This document shows, piece by piece, positions 44,833 to 54,780 of a DNA stretch of 64,000 bases. The stretch spans positions 62,001-126,000 of the forward strand of contig NZ_SMLZ01000111.1 of the NCBI RefSeq assembly GCF_009711415.1. Direction: 5' to 3'. Origin of the DNA: Roseibium denhamense (GTDB lineage Bacteria; Pseudomonadota; Alphaproteobacteria; Rhizobiales; Stappiaceae). Numbering within the stretch: position 1 is the stretch's first letter; each line of letters starts with the position of its first letter. The notes beneath the pieces were generated by a model, which had not been told where the DNA came from, made no database searches, and saw only the letters and a program-made list of their open reading frames with translations. The translations under genes were made by a program, and so were the position numbers.

Positions 44833-45216
44833 CTAGGAAGACGTCTCCGGTGATTTCAAACTCTTGCTCAGCCCCTCAGCAAGGCTTTCGATCCGCACGG
44901 CTGCCGTGTTGATTGCTTTCGACAGTTCCTGATCATTGTGGCTCATAGCGTCGAGCGCGTGCACCTGCTGTGCCTTGGCGTCTTTCAACTCCGCTTCCAA
45001 ACGGGCAACACGCCGCTCCATTTCAGAGAGCTGGTCGGTCGCCATGATGCCCGCCATCACCGTCAGGCGCTGATCACCAATTTCGCCGAACGCGCCCTTC
45101 AACTCTCCAATCCAGCCGTCAAAACGCGCGGCCAGCCCCATCAGACGCTCTTCCTCGCCGTCATCGCACGCCATGCGGAAGGACTTGCCGTTGATCGTGA
45201 CCGTGATTTGCGCCAT
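44833..45216 (-). CDS. zapA: Cell division protein ZapA
   Basis: A 127-residue protein that promotes FtsZ bundling at the division site. MAQITVTINGKSFRMACDDGEEERL (first 25 residues) is the ZapA domain start, followed by LAARFDGWIGEL and a C-terminal coiled coil (about 65-100). It is followed by 6S RNA, the usual order, and preceded by the small DUF4164 gene. Confidence 0.92.
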   Translation of the reverse strand: MAQITVTINGKSFRMACDDGEEERLMGLAARFDGWIGELKGAFGEIGDQRLTVMAGIMATDQLSEMERRVARLEAELKDAKAQQVHALDAMSHNDQELSKAINTAAVRIESLAEGLSKSLKSPETSS

Positions 45217-45222
45217 TGCTGC

Positions 45223-45519
45223 TCAGCCCCCATGCGCGTCAAGGACGCTGCGAATTGTTTCCATTGCGGACACGAGGCGGCGCGAAACATCCTTGTTCGC
45301 TTCTTCCAAACGCGATGCGCGTGCTTCGCTCTCATCAAGGGAAGCCGCCAATTGCGATCTGTCTTCTCCAAGGCGCTGAAGATCGTCCTGCAGGGAAATC
45401 AGGGACCGGTCCGCATCGAGGCGTCTTTGGACCGCACTCTCAAGGCCACTCACAGCGGCGTTTAACCGTTTTACGGCATCGGCAAGACTGGTCCGCTCTG
45501 TGCAATCGACATCCGCCAT
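45223..45519 (-). CDS. DUF4164 family small coiled-coil protein
   Basis: A 98-residue, almost wholly helical protein (SLADAVKRLNAAVSGLESAV, LQDDLQRLGEDRSQLAASLD, RRLVSAMETIRSVLD). Small DUF4164 proteins of this form lie beside zapA in many Hyphomicrobiales, which supports a link to cell division, but no function is established. It ends 6 bp before zapA, in one operon. Confidence 0.78.
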   Translation of the reverse strand: MADVDCTERTSLADAVKRLNAAVSGLESAVQRRLDADRSLISLQDDLQRLGEDRSQLAASLDESEARASRLEEANKDVSRRLVSAMETIRSVLDAHGG

Positions 45520-45957
45520 TTTTTATCGTTGTCCCAATACCCTTTTTGCGGCGGCCCGCTTGTTTGGTCGAAGTGTCTCCCGGGATTGAAAACGAAGCAC
45601 TTCAACGGCTTCCCTCTCCCGCAAGAGAATGCATTCAACAGCAATTTTTCTGCGGAATATGCTCAATAGCGAAAAGCAAAGTCCCTGTCAGGGCCAAGAG
45701 CTTAGGCGCCGCATCTTTGCGCAGTCAATGCATCATTGGCAGAATCCTCAGCTCTATAACCCGCAAAACGAGTTTTTTGTTCCTGAAACGTTGCGAGGTC
45801 CCTTTATTGACTCGCTGCTTGTTCCTGATATTTGTCTGGCGCCTATTTCGGACCACCAAAAGCAGGGTGACGGAGTAGAACACTGGAACTCATTTCATAA
45901 AGACCTCGCCGGTGGTCAGGACTGGCCAGGAAATCCGCAGCAAGCAACGGGATAACA
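45520..45957. other. Intergenic region upstream of tkt
   Basis: The 438 bp between the divergent DUF4164 gene and tkt hold no supported gene. The left part should carry the zapA-operon promoter and the right part the tkt promoter. Short open frames across it have no family features. Confidence 0.5.
45807..45834 (+). promoter_or_regulatory. Possible sigma-70-type promoter for tkt
   Basis: TTGACT (45807-45812) and TATTTG (45829-45834), 16 bp apart, lie about 120 bp before the tkt start. The match to consensus is fair, not strong. Confidence 0.3.
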
Positions 45958-47946
45958 ATGACCGATCTTGAAAAACACCAGCGCATGGCAAACGCGATCC
46001 GCTTTCTCGCGGTTGACGCCGTTGAACAGGCGAAATCCGGCCACCCCGGCTTGCCGATGGGCACCGCTGACATTGCGACTGTGCTGTTCACGGAATTTCT
46101 GAAATTTGACCCGACCGCGCCGTACTGGGCGGACCGCGACCGCTTTGTGCTGTCCGCAGGTCACGGGTCCATGCTGCTTTACAGCCTGCTGTATCTTCTG
46201 GGCTACGAAGACTTTTCTCTCGAAGAGTTGAAAAACTTCCGTCAGCTTGGCGCGCGGACGGCTGGCCACCCGGAATTCGGTCATGGGGCCGGCATCGAAA
46301 CGACAACGGGCCCACTTGGTCAGGGCCTCGGCAACGCTGTTGGAATGGCAATTGCCGAACGGCTGCAGGCCGAGCGGTTCGGAACCGAGCTGGTTGACCA
46401 CTACACATACGTTCTGGCCGGCGACGGCTGCTTGATGGAAGGTATCAGCCAGGAAGCCTTGACACTTGCAGGGCACTTAAAGCTGAACAAACTCATCGTA
46501 ATCTGGGATGATAACGGCATTTCCATCGATGGCCGTGTCGATCTCACTGACAGCACCGATCAACAGGCTCGTTTCGCCGCGTCCGGCTGGAACACGCTGA
46601 CGGTCGACGGCCATGACCCGAACAGCATCGCAGCCGCCATCCGGCAGGCTCAGGCGAGTGACAAGCCGACCCTGATCGCCGCAAAAACGACGATCGGATT
46701 CGGCGCTCCGACAAAAGCTGGAACGCAAAAGGTTCATGGCGCGCCGCTTGGCGCAGAGGAAATCGCGGGCACCCGCGAAGCATTGAATTGGCCTCATGAG
46801 CCGTTCGAGATCCCAAGTGATGTTTTGGATGCCTGGCGCATTGCCGGTCTGCAGTCCGCTCACGCCCACAAGGATTGGCAGAAACGGTTTGCCGATGCGG
46901 ACGCCGAACTCCGGGCGGAATTCGAGCGCCGGAACAGAGGCGATTTGCCGGCCGCCTTTACCCAAGCCGTGCTCGATTACAAAAAACAGCTTGCCGAAGA
47001 CCAGCCGACCATGGCGAGCCGCAAGGCATCTGAGGCTGTCTTGGGTGTCATCAACGAAGTAATTCCGGAAACAATTGGCGGCTCTGCCGATCTAACCGGG
47101 TCGAACAACACGAAAACAGCCCAGACGGCTGCGGTAACACCGACCGATTTTTCCGGCCGGTACATCCATTGGGGCATCCGCGAACACGGAATGGCCGCGG
47201 CCATGAATGGGATGGCCCTTCATGGGGGACTGATTCCCTATTCTGGCGGATTTCTGATCTTCTCCGATTACTGCCGGCCTTCGTTGCGGCTTGCAGCGCT
47301 GATGGGGCAGCGGGTCATCCATGTGATGACACACGATTCCATCGGGCTGGGAGAAGATGGCCCGACGCACCAGCCTGTGGAACACTTCGCCGCCCTGCGT
47401 GCAATTCCCAACATGGTGTTCTTCCGCCCGGCAGACATCACAGAAACGCTTGAATGCTGGCAACTGGCCCTTGAGCACAAGGACGGTCCGTCCATCCTTG
47501 CACTGACCCGTCAAAACCTGCCGTCGGTCCGCAAGACCTATGAAGAACAGAACTTGTGTTCTAAGGGCGCATACGCACTGATCGACAGTGATGATGAAGC
47601 TGCTGTCACACTGTTCGCCAGCGGTTCTGAAGTCGAGATTGCGGTGGAAGCCCATGCGGAATTGAAGGAAGCCGGGATCTCTGCGCGCGTCATCTCAGTT
47701 CCCTCCTTTGAGCTGTTCGAATTGCAGTCGGAAGACTACAAGAATGCTGTAATTGGCACATCGCCCGTAAAAATTGCGGTAGAAGCCGGCATCCGCATGG
47801 GCTGGGACCGCTTCATTGGAAATGACGGACTTTTTGTCGGCATGTCGGGCTTTGGCGCCAGCGCGCCGTACAAGGAGCTTTACGAGCATTTCGGCATCAC
47901 AAAAGAGGCCGTGGTCTCTGCGGTGAAAGAAAAGCTCGGCGCTTAA
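45958..47946 (+). CDS. tkt: Transketolase
   Basis: A 662-residue ThDP enzyme that moves two-carbon units between sugar phosphates in the pentose phosphate pathway. The pyrophosphate-binding motif is [36 protein letters not shown] near the N-terminus, [19 protein letters not shown] and [15 protein letters not shown] are typical transketolase segments. Its length is normal. It opens the tkt-gap-(lysE)-pgk-(VOC)-fba block, an arrangement common in Alphaproteobacteria. Confidence 0.96.
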   Translation: MTDLEKHQRMANAIRFLAVDAVEQAKSGHPGLPMGTADIATVLFTEFLKFDPTAPYWADRDRFVLSAGHGSMLLYSLLYLLGYEDFSLEELKNFRQLGARTAGHPEFGHGAGIETTTGPLGQGLGNAVGMAIAERLQAERFGTELVDHYTYVLAGDGCLMEGISQEALTLAGHLKLNKLIVIWDDNGISIDGRVDLTDSTDQQARFAASGWNTLTVDGHDPNSIAAAIRQAQASDKPTLIAAKTTIGFGAPTKAGTQKVHGAPLGAEEIAGTREALNWPHEPFEIPSDVLDAWRIAGLQSAHAHKDWQKRFADADAELRAEFERRNRGDLPAAFTQAVLDYKKQLAEDQPTMASRKASEAVLGVINEVIPETIGGSADLTGSNNTKTAQTAAVTPTDFSGRYIHWGIREHGMAAAMNGMALHGGLIPYSGGFLIFSDYCRPSLRLAALMGQRVIHVMTHDSIGLGEDGPTHQPVEHFAALRAIPNMVFFRPADITETLECWQLALEHKDGPSILALTRQNLPSVRKTYEEQNLCSKGAYALIDSDDEAAVTLFASGSEVEIAVEAHAELKEAGISARVISVPSFELFELQSEDYKNAVIGTSPVKIAVEAGIRMGWDRFIGNDGLFVGMSGFGASAPYKELYEHFGITKEAVVSAVKEKLGA

Positions 47947-47958
47947 GCCAGATCAATT

Positions 47959-47992
47959 CCCGGCAACGATCCTTCCTCCATATGTTGCCGGG
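47959..47992 (+). other. Hairpin with pyrimidine-rich loop between tkt and gap
   Basis: CCCGGCAAC pairs with GTTGCCGGG around a 16-base loop that contains CCTTCCTCC, a sequence able to pair with Shine-Dalgarno sites. There is no U run, so it is not a standard terminator. Its role is unknown. Confidence 0.35.
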
Positions 47993-48086
47993 CCCCGAGC
48001 GCCTCAATGCGCTCATCACTGCGCCTATCACGATAGGTTCAAAAGTGGCGTTCGTTCCCGGAGCGCCGGAAATGCGGGAGTAGAAT

Positions 48087-49097
48087 ATGGTTACCAAGGT
48101 AGCAATCAATGGCTTCGGGCGGATCGGCCGGAACGTTTTGCGGGCAATCGTTGAGTCCGGGCGTACCGACGTCGAAGTTGTTGCAATCAACGACCTCGGC
48201 CCGGTTGAAACAAACGCGCATCTTCTGCGCTACGACTCAGTTCATGGCCGCTTCCCGGCGGAAGTCTCTGTCGACGGTGACACAATCACTGTAGGTGGCG
48301 GCAAGCCGATCAAGGTCACTGCAATCCGCGATCCAAAGGATCTGCCTTGGGGCGAGCTGGGTGTTGAAATCGCAATGGAGTGCACCGGCATTTTCACGTC
48401 GAAAGAAAAAGCCTTTGCACATCTTGAAGCTGGCGCCAAACGGGTTCTGGTATCTGCACCGGCCACCGGCGCAGACAAGACCATCGTTTATGGTGTCAAC
48501 ACCGATGCCCTCACGGCTGAGGATGTTGTCGTTTCAAATGCCTCGTGCACCACGAACTGCCTCGCCCCGGTCGCCTATGTGCTTGATCAGGCTGTAGGGA
48601 TCGAAAAAGGCTTCATGACCACGATCCACTCCTACACGGGTGATCAGCCAACTCTCGACACCATGCACAAGGACCTTTACCGGGCCCGCGCCGCAGCCAT
48701 GTCGATGATCCCAACCTCAACAGGTGCCGCAAAGGCCGTTGGCCTGGTTCTGCCCGAGTTGAACGGAAAGCTGGATGGCGTTGCGATCCGTGTTCCAACT
48801 CCGAACGTTTCGGTTGTCGATCTCAACTTCATCGCTAAGCGCGAAACATCTGTCGAAGAGATCAATGCCGCGATTAAAGAGGCAGCGGACGGCAAGCTGA
48901 AGGGGATCCTTGGTTACACGGATGACAAGCTGGTATCCATGGACTTCAATCATGATTCCCATTCTTCCGTGTTTCACACCGATCAAACCAAGGTTATGGA
49001 CGGCACATTTGTTCGTATCCTGACTTGGTACGACAACGAATGGGGTTTCTCCAACCGTATGGCCGACACTGCTGTTGCGATGGCAAAGCTGATTTGA
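48087..49097 (+). CDS. gap: Glyceraldehyde-3-phosphate dehydrogenase, type I
   Basis: A 336-residue NAD-dependent enzyme of glycolysis and gluconeogenesis. [16 protein letters not shown] is the NAD-binding start and the catalytic Cys is Cys154 in [24 protein letters not shown] ends the domain. Asp36 (AINDL) suggests NAD rather than NADP preference. It lies about 140 bp downstream of tkt and is followed by a strong terminator. Confidence 0.96.
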   Translation: MVTKVAINGFGRIGRNVLRAIVESGRTDVEVVAINDLGPVETNAHLLRYDSVHGRFPAEVSVDGDTITVGGGKPIKVTAIRDPKDLPWGELGVEIAMECTGIFTSKEKAFAHLEAGAKRVLVSAPATGADKTIVYGVNTDALTAEDVVVSNASCTTNCLAPVAYVLDQAVGIEKGFMTTIHSYTGDQPTLDTMHKDLYRARAAAMSMIPTSTGAAKAVGLVLPELNGKLDGVAIRVPTPNVSVVDLNFIAKRETSVEEINAAIKEAADGKLKGILGYTDDKLVSMDFNHDSHSSVFHTDQTKVMDGTFVRILTWYDNEWGFSNRMADTAVAMAKLI

Positions 49098-49133
49098 TGG
49101 CGGCGCTGACACGCCTTTGATCAAAGGTTGTCC

Positions 49134-49165
49134 GGCGGATGCGGCTTGCCGCATCCGCCTTTTTT
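49134..49165 (+). terminator. Strong intrinsic terminator after gap
   Basis: A perfect 11-bp stem (GGCGGATGCGG with CCGCATCCGCC, 4-base loop) followed by six T. It ends 26 bp before the start of the LysE-family gene, so that gene needs its own promoter or read-through. Confidence 0.92.
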
Positions 49166-49190
49166 GATTTTGATTTTCTTGGGGGTATTC

Positions 49191-49814
49191 TTGCTCGAAC
49201 TTCTTACGGTTGTTTCGCTTACGGTTGTCGTTGCCGTTGTTCCCGGACCCGATTTCGCGGTTGTTTTGAGGAACGCTCTGATCGGGGGACGCTTGGCGGG
49301 CATCATGACCGCACTCGGCATTGCCCTGGCACTGGGCGTTCATGTCACCTATGCACTTGCCGGGATAGGTTTGATCGTGTCCCAGTCCATATTTCTGTTT
49401 AACACACTCAAGCTGATCGGTGCGGCCTATCTGATTTTTCTAGGTGTGACGATGTACCGGACAGCGTCCAAGGACATGCCAGCGGATTGCAAGGTTGGCG
49501 GAATGGCCCCGTTGAGGGCGCTCCGCTGGGGATTTTTCACCAATGTGACAAACCCAAAGGCAACCATGTTCGCCTTGAGCGTCTTTCTCCAGGTGACGTC
49601 ACCCGCAACGCCCTTGTGGACGCAAATCGGCTACGGCGTCATTATGGCTGGCGGCGTCTTCTTGTGGTTTGTACTTGTGACGCTGTTCTTCACCCTGCCG
49701 TCGGTTCGTCTTCAGTTCATGCGCGCGAAACTCTGGATGGAACGTTCCTTCGGCGTTTTGCTGACGCTTTTCGGCATCGGAATTGCCGTTTCAACCAACT
49801 CCTCCCGTCCTTGA
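49191..49814 (+). CDS. LysE/RhtB-family amino-acid exporter
   Basis: A 207-residue protein with about six transmembrane helices and the family motif VVVAVVPGPDFAVVLRNALIGG, plus FTNVTNPKATMFALSVF. The family exports lysine, homoserine, threonine and similar amino acids; the substrate is unknown here. The frame is open back through the gap terminator, but the TTG at 49191 with GGGGG five bases upstream is the likely start. It sits between gap and pgk without an obvious link to glycolysis. Confidence 0.86.
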   Translation: MLELLTVVSLTVVVAVVPGPDFAVVLRNALIGGRLAGIMTALGIALALGVHVTYALAGIGLIVSQSIFLFNTLKLIGAAYLIFLGVTMYRTASKDMPADCKVGGMAPLRALRWGFFTNVTNPKATMFALSVFLQVTSPATPLWTQIGYGVIMAGGVFLWFVLVTLFFTLPSVRLQFMRAKLWMERSFGVLLTLFGIGIAVSTNSSRP

Positions 49815-49829
49815 TTACAGGTGTTCCAG

Positions 49830-51023
49830 ATGACATTCAAAACTCTCAACGATCTTGGTGACCCTAGCGGCCAGCGCGTCCTTGTCCGCGTTGACCTGAA
49901 CGTTCCGATGGACGGCACGAAAGTCACGGACACGACCCGCATAGAAAGGGTCCTTCCAACCATCAGGGAGCTGTCGGAGAAAGGCGCAAAAGTCATCCTG
50001 CTCGCGCACTTCGGACGGCCCAAAGGCGCCCGGGTCTCCGAAATGTCCCTGGCCCCTGTCGCCCCGGCGGTATCGGATCTTCTCGGGAAGCCGGTTTCCT
50101 TTGCGGACGATTGCATCGGCGAAATGGCAAAGTCAGCCATTTCCAAAATGCAGAACGGGGATGTACTGCTTTTGGAAAACACCCGTTTCCATGCGGGCGA
50201 AGAGAAGAACGATCCGGATTTCGCAAAGGCTTTGGCAGAAAATGGCGATGTTTATGTAAACGATGCTTTTTCCGCAGCCCATCGCGCCCATGGCTCCACC
50301 GAAGGCATCGCAAGGTTGCTGCCATCCTATGCCGGCCGGACCATGCAAGCCGAACTCGAGGCACTTTCTTCAGCTCTCGGCACCCCCGTTCGTCCGGTGC
50401 TGGCCGTTGTCGGTGGCGCGAAGGTCTCTTCAAAAATCGACCTTCTTGAGAACCTTGTCAGCAAAGTCGACATGCTGGTGATCGGCGGTGGAATGGCCAA
50501 CACATTCCTGGCTGCAAAAGGCATCAATGTTGGCAAGTCGTTGTGCGAACACGACCTTGCAGATACCGCCCGCAAAATCATGGCGGCCGCGGAAAAGGCA
50601 AACTGCGAGATTGTCCTGCCCGTGGATGCGGTGGTGGCGAAAGAGTTCAAAGCCGGCGCCGCCAATGAAACGGTTGATCTTACAGCCATTCCCGCTGACG
50701 GGATGATCCTCGACGTGGGTGCTGCTTCAATCGAAACCGTGAAGTCAAAAATCGACGGCGCAAAAACGCTTGTCTGGAATGGTCCGCTTGGGGCTTTTGA
50801 GATCGAACCATTCGATACGGCGACCGTTGCCGCTGCAAAACATGCGGCAGAAAACACCAAGTCAGGCAAACTGAACTCTGTCGCCGGCGGTGGAGACACC
50901 GTCGCAGCGTTGAACCATGCGTCTGCTGCTGAGAGTTTTTCTTATGTCTCAACTGCGGGCGGTGCATTTTTAGAGTGGCTCGAAGGCAAGGAACTCCCCG
51001 GGGTTAAAGCCTTGGAAGCTTGA
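49830..51023 (+). CDS. pgk: Phosphoglycerate kinase
   Basis: A 397-residue kinase that makes ATP and 3-phosphoglycerate from 1,3-bisphosphoglycerate. [19 protein letters not shown] is the N-terminal substrate site; [35 protein letters not shown] and [11 protein letters not shown] (nucleotide side) are family motifs. The ATG at 49830 was preferred to an in-frame GTG at 49821. It is 12 bp from the LysE gene stop. Confidence 0.96.
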   Translation: MTFKTLNDLGDPSGQRVLVRVDLNVPMDGTKVTDTTRIERVLPTIRELSEKGAKVILLAHFGRPKGARVSEMSLAPVAPAVSDLLGKPVSFADDCIGEMAKSAISKMQNGDVLLLENTRFHAGEEKNDPDFAKALAENGDVYVNDAFSAAHRAHGSTEGIARLLPSYAGRTMQAELEALSSALGTPVRPVLAVVGGAKVSSKIDLLENLVSKVDMLVIGGGMANTFLAAKGINVGKSLCEHDLADTARKIMAAAEKANCEIVLPVDAVVAKEFKAGAANETVDLTAIPADGMILDVGAASIETVKSKIDGAKTLVWNGPLGAFEIEPFDTATVAAAKHAAENTKSGKLNSVAGGGDTVAALNHASAAESFSYVSTAGGAFLEWLEGKELPGVKALEA

Positions 51024-51045
51024 TCCTAAAAGGGGAGCTCGAAGC

Positions 51046-51417
51046 ATGAAGCGCAGTTTTCCGAATATTCTAACCGAGGAGGTCGCGGTCACCGCGGCCT
51101 TCTACAAAGACCTTCTTGGTCTGACGGAACAGTTTTCATCGGAATGGTTCGTCAATCTGGTTGATCCTGACAATAGCGGTATAGAACTCGGCATATTGAG
51201 GCAAAGCCATGAGATCGTTCCAGTTGCACCCCGGCACGCGCCGGCTGGCATCATTCTGACATTCGTCGTTGAGAACTGCGATCTCGTTTATGAACGTGCG
51301 CAGGCCATGAAAGCGGATGTATTGGAGGCGCCTAAAAACATGCCCTATGGACAAAGGCGTCTGATCTTGAAAGATCCGGCAGGTACGATCATTGACATAA
51401 GCTCCCTCATAAAATGA
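51046..51417 (+). CDS. Glyoxalase/VOC superfamily protein
   Basis: A 123-residue vicinal-oxygen-chelate fold protein of one beta-alpha-beta-beta-beta repeat pair: VAVTAAFYKDLLGLTEQF, then GIELGILRQSHEIV and RLILKDPAGTIIDISS. Metal ligands typical of glyoxalase I are not all clear, so the activity is unknown; it could be a bleomycin-resistance-like or dioxygenase-like member. It lies 22 bp after pgk with GGGGAG before the ATG, so co-transcription is likely. Confidence 0.78.
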   Translation: MKRSFPNILTEEVAVTAAFYKDLLGLTEQFSSEWFVNLVDPDNSGIELGILRQSHEIVPVAPRHAPAGIILTFVVENCDLVYERAQAMKADVLEAPKNMPYGQRRLILKDPAGTIIDISSLIK

Positions 51418-51438
51418 GGAGATACGAAACGGACCGAT

Positions 51439-51465
51439 TATTTAATTCGCAGAACGAATTAAATA
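51439..51465. promoter_or_regulatory. AT-rich perfect palindrome downstream of the VOC gene
   Basis: TATTTAATTCG pairs with CGAATTAAATA around CAGAA. With no U run after it, it could be a weak terminator of the pgk-VOC transcript or an operator for fba. Confidence 0.4.
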
Positions 51466-51471
51466 AAGCCG

Positions 51472-51490
51472 ATGATAATCATTCATGTCA
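51472..51490. promoter_or_regulatory. Fur-box-like sequence upstream of fba
   Basis: TGATAATCATT matches the centre of the 19-bp Fur box exactly, but the outer positions fit poorly (about 13 of 19 overall). It lies about 155 bp before fba. Weak support. Confidence 0.25.
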
Positions 51491-51644
51491 TTGTATTTAA
51501 ATTGATTTAGGCGATTGGCGGCCTCTTCCCATCAATGGAATTCTTGATAGAACCACCGAGGATTGACGCACCGCAATACCGGATACTTGGTTTCACGTTA
51601 ACGTTCGCGATCAAACCGCGACACCTGCTTCTTGGGAGAACTTC

Positions 51645-52712
51645 ATGGCCCGAATTACCCTCCGCCAGCTCTTGGACCATGCAGCGGAACACGATTACGG
51701 CGTTCCAGCGTTCAACATCAACAACATGGAGCAGGCGCTGGCAATCATGGCTGCCGCAGACCAGACGGATTCCCCAGTCATCATCCAGGCATCACGTGGT
51801 GCGCGGGCTTATGCCCAAGACGTCATGCTGAAACACATGATGGATGCAGTTTGCGAAATCTATACGCATATTCCGGTCTGCGTGCATCTGGATCACGGCA
51901 ATGCGCCGGCCACCTGCATGACCGCAATTCAGTCGGGTTTCACGTCCGTCATGATGGATGGCTCGCTTGAAGCTGACGGCAAGACCCCCGCTGACTGGGC
52001 TTACAATGTCGGTGTGACGAAAACAGTCACCGATATGGCTCATCTCGGAGGTATTTCGGTCGAAGGTGAGCTCGGCGTCCTAGGGTCTTTGGAAACGGGC
52101 ATGGGCGACAAGGAAGACGGTCACGGCGCCGAAGGTAAGCTCAGTCAGGATCAATTGCTTACCGACCCGGAAGAAGCGGTAAAGTTTGTTCAAGAAACAA
52201 AAGTCGATGCGCTGGCCATTGCTATGGGCACCAGCCATGGTGCCTATAAGTTCACACGCCAGCCGGATGGTGACATTTTGGCAATGCACGTCATCGAGGA
52301 AATTCACCGGCGCCTGCCCGACACCCATTTGGTTATGCATGGGTCCTCATCCGTCCCGCAGGATCTTCAGGACATCATCAACCAGTACGGTGGGGAAATG
52401 CCGCAGACCTGGGGCGTCCCGGTCGAGGAAATTCAGCGTGGCATTAAAAACGGTGTCCGCAAGATCAACATCGACACCGATAACCGAATGGCAATGACCG
52501 GTCAGATCCGCAAGGTCCTGAGCGAGAACCCGGGTGAATTTGATCCGCGCAAGTATCTGAAGCCAGCGCGCGAAGCCATGCAAAAGCTGTGTGTCGCCCG
52601 GCTCGAGGCCTTCAACACAGCCGGTCAGGCGTCAAAAATCAAAAAGATTGTAACGCTTGCCGACATGGCGGCCCGTTACAGTGATGGTAGCCTCGATCCT
52701 AAAATCGGGTAA
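51645..52712 (+). CDS. fba: Fructose-bisphosphate aldolase, class II
   Basis: A 355-residue zinc-dependent aldolase that splits or forms fructose-1,6-bisphosphate. [14 protein letters not shown] carries the catalytic and zinc residues; [15 protein letters not shown] and [12 protein letters not shown] bind zinc and phosphate; [14 protein letters not shown] is typical of the Calvin-cycle type subfamily. Its length is normal. TTGGGAGAA lies just before the start. It completes the glycolytic block with gap and pgk. Confidence 0.95.
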   Translation: MARITLRQLLDHAAEHDYGVPAFNINNMEQALAIMAAADQTDSPVIIQASRGARAYAQDVMLKHMMDAVCEIYTHIPVCVHLDHGNAPATCMTAIQSGFTSVMMDGSLEADGKTPADWAYNVGVTKTVTDMAHLGGISVEGELGVLGSLETGMGDKEDGHGAEGKLSQDQLLTDPEEAVKFVQETKVDALAIAMGTSHGAYKFTRQPDGDILAMHVIEEIHRRLPDTHLVMHGSSSVPQDLQDIINQYGGEMPQTWGVPVEEIQRGIKNGVRKINIDTDNRMAMTGQIRKVLSENPGEFDPRKYLKPAREAMQKLCVARLEAFNTAGQASKIKKIVTLADMAARYSDGSLDPKIG

Positions 52713-52752
52713 CCTGTGCCTGCGATAAGGCAGAACTTCATTCACTTTCTCG

Positions 52753-52780
52753 AAAGAGGGGCCTTGCGTCCCTCTTTTGC
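52753..52780 (+). terminator. Probable terminator after fba
   Basis: An 8-bp stem (AAAGAGGG with CCCTCTTT, 9-base loop) with a short T run, about 40 bp past the fba stop. Confidence 0.55.
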
Positions 52781-52847
52781 CGTCTTTACGGACAAGAACC
52801 CAATTCCAGTACTGGTCCAAAGACCGCATCTTCAGGATTAAGCCCAC

Positions 52848-53489
52848 GTGAACCGCCCGCGCCTCTTTCTCGTAACGCCGCCCAGCTTTGACACGAGCTC
52901 CCTTGCAGACAAGCTGCGGCTAGCGTTTCGCGGTGGAGATATTGCCTGTGTCCTGATTTACATGCCGGACGCGAACACCAAAGACATTCAGGCCGCTGCC
53001 CAAGCCCTGGTACCCATCATTCAAGAAGGCGGAGCCGCGGCGCTGGTCTATCGGGACACTCAGGCGGCTGGGCGCAGTGGCGCGGACGGTGTGCACGTTG
53101 ACACCTCCCTTGAGGACGTGAAACTTGCTGTCGAAAGCTTTCAGCCGGACAGAATTGTTGGAACCGGTGGGACCAAGCAAAAACATGATTCCATGGAATG
53201 GGCCGAAACTGGTGTTGACTACATCTTTTTCGGAAAATTGGATCTGGACGAAAAGCCGGACGCGCACGCCAAGACCATAAACTCAGCTTCCTGGTGGGCC
53301 GAGCTCTTTGAAACACCTTGTGTCGCAATGGCAGGCCAGAGCCTGGAAAGTGTTGAAGAAGCAGCCGGAACGGGGGCGGACTTCGTCGCTATAAAGGATG
53401 CCGCCTGGCAGGCGCCCGGAGGGATCGACGAAGTGGTCGCAAACGCTAACCGCATACTGGAGAAGTATCCATTTCCCGACGCCGATTGA
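52848..53489 (+). CDS. ThiE-like (thiamine phosphate synthase family) protein with altered active site
   Basis: A 213-residue TIM-barrel protein of the ThiE/TenI type: RPRLFLVTPPSFD at strand 1, GADGVHVDTSLEDVKLA and GVDYIFFGKLDLDEKPDA in place of typical ThiE segments. The usual diphosphate-binding Gln-x-Arg strand (VQLREK) is VLIYMPD here, and the HLGQxD signature is HVDTSLED. So thiamine phosphate synthase activity is doubtful, and it may be a paralogue with another role. It follows fba and slightly overlaps the frame of the next gene. Confidence 0.72.
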   Translation: MNRPRLFLVTPPSFDTSSLADKLRLAFRGGDIACVLIYMPDANTKDIQAAAQALVPIIQEGGAAALVYRDTQAAGRSGADGVHVDTSLEDVKLAVESFQPDRIVGTGGTKQKHDSMEWAETGVDYIFFGKLDLDEKPDAHAKTINSASWWAELFETPCVAMAGQSLESVEEAAGTGADFVAIKDAAWQAPGGIDEVVANANRILEKYPFPDAD

Positions 53490-53515
53490 AAATTTCAGAA
53501 GCTGGAGCCGCAGTC

Positions 53516-54625
53516 ATGGAACTTAAAGGCCAGCAGGTCTTGAAGCAGGCCGCTATGGGTGCGTCTTGTGCCCTATCGGCTCTTGTGTTGGCAGCAGGAC
53601 AGGCAAATGCGCAGGTGGCGCCTTCAGGAGAGGCTGGCGATGCGCCCGCAGCCGCTGTGTCTGAAGCGCCCCTGGTTCGGGACTACACCACAACTGACAA
53701 AACTCTCAAAAGCATTGTCGATGTGGGCCCGCCACGTCTTTCAGATGGAGAACAGGCGACCGCTGTGACAGCCTATTCGGCTTTCCAGCGGGGGTGGTAC
53801 TTGACTGCTCTTGCGATTGCCACACCGCTTGCCGAACAAAATGATGTCGCAGCTCAAGCGCTGCTTGGTGTATTGCACGAAGCAGGGCTCGGAATAAGGC
53901 AGGACAAAGCCAAGGCCGCGGACTGGTACTCACTTGCAGCGGCAAGCGGCGACAATGGTTCGGCGCTTCAGCTTGCGCAGCTCTACCTTGCCGGAGATGG
54001 GGTGGATGAGAACAAGAGCCGCGCAGCCGACCTTTTCGAGCAGGCCGCGCAAACCGAAAATGCGTCGGCCTTGTACAATCTCGCGATCATCTACCAGGAA
54101 GGCGAAGGGCGGCCGTTTAATGAGCAAAAAGCCCGTGATCTTCTGGTCGAGGCAGCCCAGCTGAACGACCCGGAAGCCCAATATGCCCTCGCCCTCTCCT
54201 TCCTGGAGGTTCAAGGCGATGAAACCGATGCGCGGAAAGGCGCCTTCTGGATGGGACGCGCAGCGCGCCGGGGCCATTCTTCGGCACAAGTTTACTACGG
54301 CATCCTGCGGTTTCAGGGCAAAGGGGTCGAGCCGGATCGGGAAGAAGCTGCAGACTGGTTTGAACGGGCCGCCCGCGCGGGAAACCCTGTGGGCATGAAC
54401 CGGCTTGCCCGGATTTATGCTTATGGCGAAGGGCGGGCACAGAACAATACGGCAGCTGCTGGTTGGCACTTGATAGCCAGGACACTCGGAGTTTCAGACC
54501 GGACGCTTGATGGCCTGGTTGGAACACTGGATGATGAAACTCTGGCAAACGCCCAGAAGCTGGCCCAGCAATACTCGACCACACTGATGGCCCCAACCGC
54601 GAACCCGGCGAGAGAATCACCGTAA
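53516..54625 (+). CDS. Exported Sel1/TPR-repeat protein
   Basis: A 369-residue protein. A signal peptide (ALSALVLAAGQANA) is followed by a short disordered stretch and about six Sel1-like repeats, with visible repeat cores AAQALLGVLHEAGLGI, SALQLAQLYLAGDGV, SALYNLAIIYQEGEGR, EAQYALALSFLEVQG and GMNRLARIYAYGEGR. Such proteins act as scaffolds in signalling or envelope processes; its partner is unknown. The ATG at 53516 has GGAG nine bases upstream; an earlier TTG at 53486 would overlap the ThiE-like stop but spoils the signal peptide. Confidence 0.82.
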   Translation: MELKGQQVLKQAAMGASCALSALVLAAGQANAQVAPSGEAGDAPAAAVSEAPLVRDYTTTDKTLKSIVDVGPPRLSDGEQATAVTAYSAFQRGWYLTALAIATPLAEQNDVAAQALLGVLHEAGLGIRQDKAKAADWYSLAAASGDNGSALQLAQLYLAGDGVDENKSRAADLFEQAAQTENASALYNLAIIYQEGEGRPFNEQKARDLLVEAAQLNDPEAQYALALSFLEVQGDETDARKGAFWMGRAARRGHSSAQVYYGILRFQGKGVEPDREEAADWFERAARAGNPVGMNRLARIYAYGEGRAQNNTAAAGWHLIARTLGVSDRTLDGLVGTLDDETLANAQKLAQQYSTTLMAPTANPARESP

Positions 54626-54780
54626 TCCTTGCGATTGACATGTGATTGGGAGCCTTTGCCGCCTTTTTTCCTTGATAACAGCTTGGTTTTGTGGTGGACA
54701 GGCGCCAGCAAACACTGCGTGCCGGCTTAGACGGCCTCCGCATTGCTTAGATCCAAACAACTTGTGAAGTCGGTCGTTCC

